This document shows, piece after piece, positions 49,003-52,767 of a stretch of DNA of 52,767 bases (its first letter is position 1; every line of letters starts with the position of its first letter). The notes under the pieces are model-generated. The model made no database searches and was not told where the DNA came from. It was given only the letters and a program-made list of their open reading frames with translations. This DNA is from Halieaceae bacterium (lineage in GTDB: Bacteria; Pseudomonadota; Gammaproteobacteria; Pseudomonadales; Halieaceae), in the NCBI GenBank assembly GCA_018657645.1, contig JABHWT010000045.1:1-52767 (forward strand). Direction: 5' to 3'. Made by a program: the position numbers and the translations under genes.

Positions 49003-51042
49003 CTACTGGCCCGACATGTAATCCCGAAGCGCTCTGAATTTGTGCGCCTTTGCGCTCGACTGCCCCATGAACTCCAGTGCGCCAAAGGACCCCCATAACG
49101 GCGAGGGTTTAAGAACAAAGCTGTAATGAACAAACAAACCGCCACCGGACTCCGTGGTCCACATGCTGAGCAGCTCCCTGTAAGCGTCATACATGCGCGC
49201 ATCCCGGTTGGCCCTTACTCCCTTGGTCCCCAGGAACTCGTTAGCATCCCAGCCCGAGCTTTGCACGATGTGTTGCCCTCCCTCATAGGTTATAAGATCC
49301 AGGTCATATCTGTCTGCCACGGCTTTACTGCGCTGAATGTAGTATTGCAGACTATGATTTTGATAGCTCGGGTCCTCATAGTCGGGCCTGTCTCTGGTAA
49401 TGCTGTCGCGCGCCTGTTTTAGAATCTCAGTCACAGTAATGGAATCTTCAAGACCATTATAAGCGGCCTCGTTTAATACCTCTCCCCCAAAATAGGCACC
49501 CAGTGCCAGTGCCTTAATGGTAACGCCATGGGGGTTGATGGCAGGGTCACTCATGGCGGCCATCATGCTCTCATTAAGGTCAGGAATAGCCACGAAGCCT
49601 GCTACCAGCGGAATTAGCCGAGCCTCATCCCCCGCAAATTCATCATTGAAGATTTTTACCATTTCCAACGAGCGTTGCACCAGAAATTTCCCTCCCGCCA
49701 GCATTGGGTCCGCATCCAGCCCCAGGGTCAGACCATTGTCGATCGCCCATTGGTATTGTGGATAGGGGCCCGACCCGTTCCAAACTTCATTGGATAGCTC
49801 AAGATAAATGTTCAGGTTTGACTTCAAGGTTGCTCGCACCAACTTAGCCAGCTCTCTCATGTGCTCGTCAGTTGCACCGTGCTGTATGTTCAGCCAGAGA
49901 TCGGAGTTTGCCTCGTTAGCTATCTGGATAATATATTCATAAGCTACACCGCGATTGTTACCCTGGCTTTGGTCTGTTGTCTTGCGGCGACTGGACCACC
50001 CCTTGGAGCAACTGCCATCAGTAGCATTGACCAAATTATCACAGGGGTAATCTCCGCCATTAATCTGAAGCATCTGGGCGAAACGTAGCGGCGAGAAGGG
50101 TCTAAGCCGGTTAATGAACTGGGGATAGAACGGGCTTTCCTCGTGTGTATTTTCGTAGCCTGGCATTATAAAGTGAATGTCATGAATTGGGTCTGAGGGA
50201 CTGGATTCGAGAATCTCCAGGAATACTCCCTCTTTCTGTCTCGGGTCCACCGCCACCTGATAGCTGCCGCCGTCGTTAAAAATGAGATCCTCGGTATCTC
50301 CAAACAGTGCGATAGTTCCTGTCCCTTGAAAGGTCAGGGTGTAATTGCCAGCCGGATAGTGCCCATCTATCTCATCGTACATTATGGTGGTGACAATCTG
50401 AGCTGGAAGCCCGCCACCTGGGTAAAAGGGAATTTCGGTGGGGTATCCGTTGGGGCTCATGGGTATTACCACCCCACTGTCCCAGCTGTCATCACGCGGG
50501 TAGTTATTGGGTATCCATGTCCGAGATCGCTTAAAGCCATCGACAAAAACCAACTGCGATGCGTAGGAGGATACCCAGCTCACATTGGTGCCTATTTCGG
50601 CCCTATCGGTACTAACACCCAGTGTCTGTCCACAGCCCGCATCACCGCGCTCGAGGTCGTCTCTTTGTCGATTCTTATTGGACACCCTCTTTTCATAGTT
50701 TGGCGGTTTGAGGTCGATAAGCTCTTCAATCTGTAGGGTGATCCGTTCAAGTGTGTCACTCACATCCGGGATAAGCCACACCAGCGTACCGTTGATGAGT
50801 TGTGCCACCTTAGTCGTAGCCAGTTGTTTCTCATCCGTCATTGTGGTGTAGCAGGAGAGGTGTAGTACCTGACCATCCAGTGCTTCGTAGCGAAATCGCT
50901 CGCTCTCTGTAAATATGATGCTGCTACTGGCGTGAACAAAGGGAAAGAATGTGAACAATGCACAAGCTAGCATACAGGACAAAGAGAATTTGTAGCTTGA
51001 TCGGGAACATGAGTGAGAGGAGACATGGCGTTGGCGGCTCAT
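49003..51042 (-). CDS. Secreted clan GH-A-like glycoside hydrolase candidate
   Basis: About 679 residues from ATG 51042, which has GAGG ten bases upstream; longer starts at 51069 and 51102 are possible. Signal: YKFSLSCMLACALFTFFPFVHA. Residues 30-330 are beta-rich (NYTLTFQGTGTIALFGDTEDLIFNDGG resembles a carbohydrate-binding beta-sandwich). The C-terminal half looks like a TIM barrel: LWLNIQHGATDEHMRELAKLVRATLKSNLNIYLELSNEVWNGSGPYPQYQWA, in which N-E-V-W is the usual acid/base Glu motif of clan GH-A, and later DLDLITYEGGQHIVQ with a nucleophile-like Glu. No exact family could be named. Next to glycosyltransferases, but on its own transcript. Confidence 0.7.
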   Translation of the reverse strand: MSRQRHVSSHSCSRSSYKFSLSCMLACALFTFFPFVHASSSIIFTESERFRYEALDGQVLHLSCYTTMTDEKQLATTKVAQLINGTLVWLIPDVSDTLERITLQIEELIDLKPPNYEKRVSNKNRQRDDLERGDAGCGQTLGVSTDRAEIGTNVSWVSSYASQLVFVDGFKRSRTWIPNNYPRDDSWDSGVVIPMSPNGYPTEIPFYPGGGLPAQIVTTIMYDEIDGHYPAGNYTLTFQGTGTIALFGDTEDLIFNDGGSYQVAVDPRQKEGVFLEILESSPSDPIHDIHFIMPGYENTHEESPFYPQFINRLRPFSPLRFAQMLQINGGDYPCDNLVNATDGSCSKGWSSRRKTTDQSQGNNRGVAYEYIIQIANEANSDLWLNIQHGATDEHMRELAKLVRATLKSNLNIYLELSNEVWNGSGPYPQYQWAIDNGLTLGLDADPMLAGGKFLVQRSLEMVKIFNDEFAGDEARLIPLVAGFVAIPDLNESMMAAMSDPAINPHGVTIKALALGAYFGGEVLNEAAYNGLEDSITVTEILKQARDSITRDRPDYEDPSYQNHSLQYYIQRSKAVADRYDLDLITYEGGQHIVQSSGWDANEFLGTKGVRANRDARMYDAYRELLSMWTTESGGGLFVHYSFVLKPSPLWGSFGALEFMGQSSAKAHKFRALRDYMSGQ

Positions 51043-51266
51043 TATAAGTCGGCCTCTTGGAGGGAACATAACCTGTATAGAGCGCCGAAACGTTTCAGTC
51101 AATCATCAAGAGCGAACTTTGAACACAATTTTCTTCTGCGGCCACTTTCCTGCCAAAATTTTACGCGTAAACGTCGCGACACCCGTGAGAAGAGCACCCA
51201 GCCTGCCAGTTTTTGATCGACTCGGGTGACGTTTTGTTGGCCGCCAGAAACATTTTCAACACGCTG

Positions 51267-51659
51267 CTAAGCGGGCTCCCGTCGGGTAACAAGGTATAGC
51301 GCACAAGCAGCAGACCCGGCCTCTAAAATCATGGCGCCCAGAGTATAACTGCCAAAATCACCATTCATTAACCCCAGCGTTACCCGGGGCACTGCTAATC
51401 CAGCGAAGCAGAACAGCAGGGCGATGAGTGACGGTCGACGCATGCTCTTCTGCGCGGCACCCAGTGCGCACAAAACACCGATCGCTGTCTGCAGACCACC
51501 GTACATGGCCTGTAATTCAATAGTCCCGGTGATACCGGAGGCGGACACGCCAGCCACTTCTGACAAATACTGAGGATGAACCAGGCAGTAAAGGCCATAG
51601 GGAATAAACAGCAGGGCCTGAAGCCCCAGAAAAATGCTGGCAATCATTGTTTTCTCCAT
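51267..51659 (-). CDS. Small four-helix membrane protein, DUF4345-like
   Basis: A 130-residue protein with four hydrophobic segments (MIASIFLGLQALLFIPYGLYCLV, ELQAMYGGLQTAIGVLCALGA, SLIALLFCFAGLAVPRVTLGL, YTLGAMILEAGSAACALYLV). The E-L-Q-A-M-Y-G-G-L-Q segment is typical of DUF4345 proteins and differs from the paralogue at 42968. Role unknown. It lies six bases after the cyclase-family gene and probably shares its transcript. Confidence 0.75.
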   Translation of the reverse strand: MEKTMIASIFLGLQALLFIPYGLYCLVHPQYLSEVAGVSASGITGTIELQAMYGGLQTAIGVLCALGAAQKSMRRPSLIALLFCFAGLAVPRVTLGLMNGDFGSYTLGAMILEAGSAACALYLVTRREPA

Positions 51660-51665
51660 TTCGAA

Positions 51666-52454
51666 TTATTTTGGGACAAGGGCAATGATACGCAAAGGAC
51701 CACCGGAACCACCACCAATTTTCATCGGCAGCGCGATCAGGCTGGAGCCAACGGGGCTTAGCTGCTCCAGGTCAGTCAGGTTCTCAAAGCCCAGAATATT
51801 GTGTTTGCCAGCAATCCGATGAACAATGAAGTCTTTGGACTGCCCGTAGTCAATTGACGCGGTGTCAATTCCAATGGCCTTGACTTGCCTATCCTGAATT
51901 AACAGCTGTGCCGCCGCCTCGCCGAATCCTGGAAAATGCAGGTCCGACGCATCGCCTATTTTGTCGCTACCAAGGTATTTTGACCTATCTGTCCACAGCC
52001 GGCTGTAATCGGTTCTCATCAGCACCATAGTGCCCGCGCCTATCCGTCCATGGACTTTCTCGAACTGCTCAACATCTGTTACCGATAACCTGTAATCTCT
52101 TTTTGTGTTCACTTTTGCGGATACATCGATCACTATCGCCGAACCGAAAAACCTGTCTATCGGTATCTCATCCAGGCTCCATCCCTGCTCGGCGAAGTGC
52201 ACCGGTGCATCTAAATGTGTGCCACCGTGCTCGGGCGTAGAAAAACGGTTGGCCGAATAGAAGTAACCTCCATCGCTCATGCCAAAAGACTCGCTCTCTA
52301 ATTCAAATCCTGTGCGCTCAGTAGGCCAGTAGATTGTATTAGCGTTATAATTGTGAGAGAGGTCAACCAAGTTGAATCTGGTAAAGTCTATAGGCTCTGC
52401 CAGAGCCGGCGAAGGCATGCACGAAAACACAAGTAAAAAGCAAAAAGCCCTCAT
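51666..52454 (-). CDS. Exported cyclase-family metal hydrolase (kynurenine formamidase-like)
   Basis: A 262-residue protein with a signal peptide (MRAFCFLLVFSCMPSPALA). Cyclase-family (PF04199) motifs: LVDLSHNYNANTIYWP, then STPEHGGTHLDAPVHFAEQGWSLDEIPID with the H-x-G-T-H-x-D-x-P metal signature, GTMVLMRTDYS, FPGFGEAAAQLLIQDRQVKAIGIDTASIDYG and HRIAGKHNILGFENLTDLEQL. These manganese- or zinc-dependent enzymes open cyclic or formamide bonds; secreted members are poorly known. Upstream of, and likely cotranscribed with, the small membrane protein. Confidence 0.9.
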   Translation of the reverse strand: MRAFCFLLVFSCMPSPALAEPIDFTRFNLVDLSHNYNANTIYWPTERTGFELESESFGMSDGGYFYSANRFSTPEHGGTHLDAPVHFAEQGWSLDEIPIDRFFGSAIVIDVSAKVNTKRDYRLSVTDVEQFEKVHGRIGAGTMVLMRTDYSRLWTDRSKYLGSDKIGDASDLHFPGFGEAAAQLLIQDRQVKAIGIDTASIDYGQSKDFIVHRIAGKHNILGFENLTDLEQLSPVGSSLIALPMKIGGGSGGPLRIIALVPK

Positions 52455-52767
52455 CGGTAATCTCCTGAATACGATTCAAACACAAATCTTCGCCGTCCGG
52501 TTTACCCCGGCGATTGGCTCGGGCATTGGCAATGCACTGACAGTGTAACAACGGCGCCAGCAGATGACAGCACTTCCGCCAATTGTTGATGCCCATCGGC
52601 GGTGGTATGCTGCTATCAGGCGCTTATCCGCATGCATCAATTTACCAATAGCGCTCGGGTATTCCCACTGCTGCGAATGAGAAACAGCCTTCGGGGGTGC
52701 CTATTCAGTACCTGCTAGCGGGTCATCAGGTGTGCTCGATCAGGACCCGTAATTACTTTAACCGAAC
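52455..52767. other. Final 313 bases, no assignable gene
   Basis: The region upstream of the cyclase gene has no frame with convincing start and composition on either strand. It may hold the promoter of the cyclase gene and the beginning of an outside gene. A weak inverted pair CGCCG/CGGCG at 52488-52510 was not taken as a terminator because no T-run follows. Confidence 0.5.

Noticed and set aside
1-52767. CRISPR arrays, tRNA, rRNA, transposases or phage genes
   Set aside because: No regularly spaced repeats, no cloverleaf or rRNA sequence, and no recombinase or phage motifs were seen on either strand.

Overview
The window looks like chromosomal DNA of a free-living, probably marine gammaproteobacterium. 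This placement is an inference from gene content, not from a marker gene: no rRNA, tRNA or ribosomal protein gene is present. The suggestive content is an AmmeMemoRadiSam set, an SHP/DHC/cytochrome b561 operon with a QseBC-type two-component system, PF10118 proteins, family III CoA-transferases, and sulfotransferase, acyl-CoA dehydrogenase and nitronate monooxygenase genes. Together these recall the Cellvibrionales/Halieaceae type of genome. Genes are densely packed, with many 4-base start/stop overlaps. I see no phage, transposase, integrase or CRISPR array.

Layout. 0-7.2 kb: a truncated DUF3604 gene and a hotdog thioesterase on the plus strand, facing a minus-strand operon (DUF2141, sulfatase, DUF3604, sulfatase) of secreted hydrolases. 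7.5-10.2 kb: a LysR regulator divergent from a TPP-dependent acetolactate-synthase-like enzyme; a 27-bp near-perfect palindrome lies between them. 10.3-16.7 kb: a small unknown protein, a PF10118 protein, a 1064-residue cytochrome c / beta-propeller / DUF1080 fusion, and an M20 amidohydrolase. 16.7-20.7 kb: an operon for cytochrome b561, DUF1924 cytochrome c, diheme cytochrome c, PepSY protein, response regulator and sensor kinase, with a PmrA/QseB-like box in front. 20.7-25 kb: a looser, scarred stretch with an FkbM methyltransferase, a large DUF748 (AsmA-like) protein and three decayed gene tails (two YjbQ-like, one agmatine-deiminase-like).

25-33 kb: a secreted PHP-domain protein, DsbA-family oxidoreductase, sulfotransferase, nitronate monooxygenase, acyl-CoA dehydrogenase and an unknown protein. 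33-39.3 kb: the most interesting block, a dispersed corrinoid methyl-transfer module. It has a B12-binding corrinoid protein, two UroD/MtaA-like methyltransferases, a short G3E GTPase with an unknown 123-residue partner, a homocysteine methyltransferase-like protein and an MFS transporter. A 131-bp palindromic element sits at the convergent junction in its middle. The obvious reading is methyl group capture from an unidentified methylated compound onto a corrinoid and then to homocysteine or folate, with the transporter importing the substrate. 39.6-43.8 kb: a double-length family III CoA-transferase, a periplasmic unknown, a small membrane protein and a diacylglycerol-kinase-like protein. 43.9-46.4 kb: the three AmmeMemoRadiSam genes. 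46.3-51 kb: two glycosyltransferases and a large secreted clan GH-A-like protein. 51.2-52.5 kb: a small membrane protein and a secreted cyclase-family hydrolase; the last 313 bases hold nothing I can assign.

Limits: all family assignments come from reading motifs by eye, and no database comparison was made. Exact start codons are judged from visible Shine-Dalgarno sequences.
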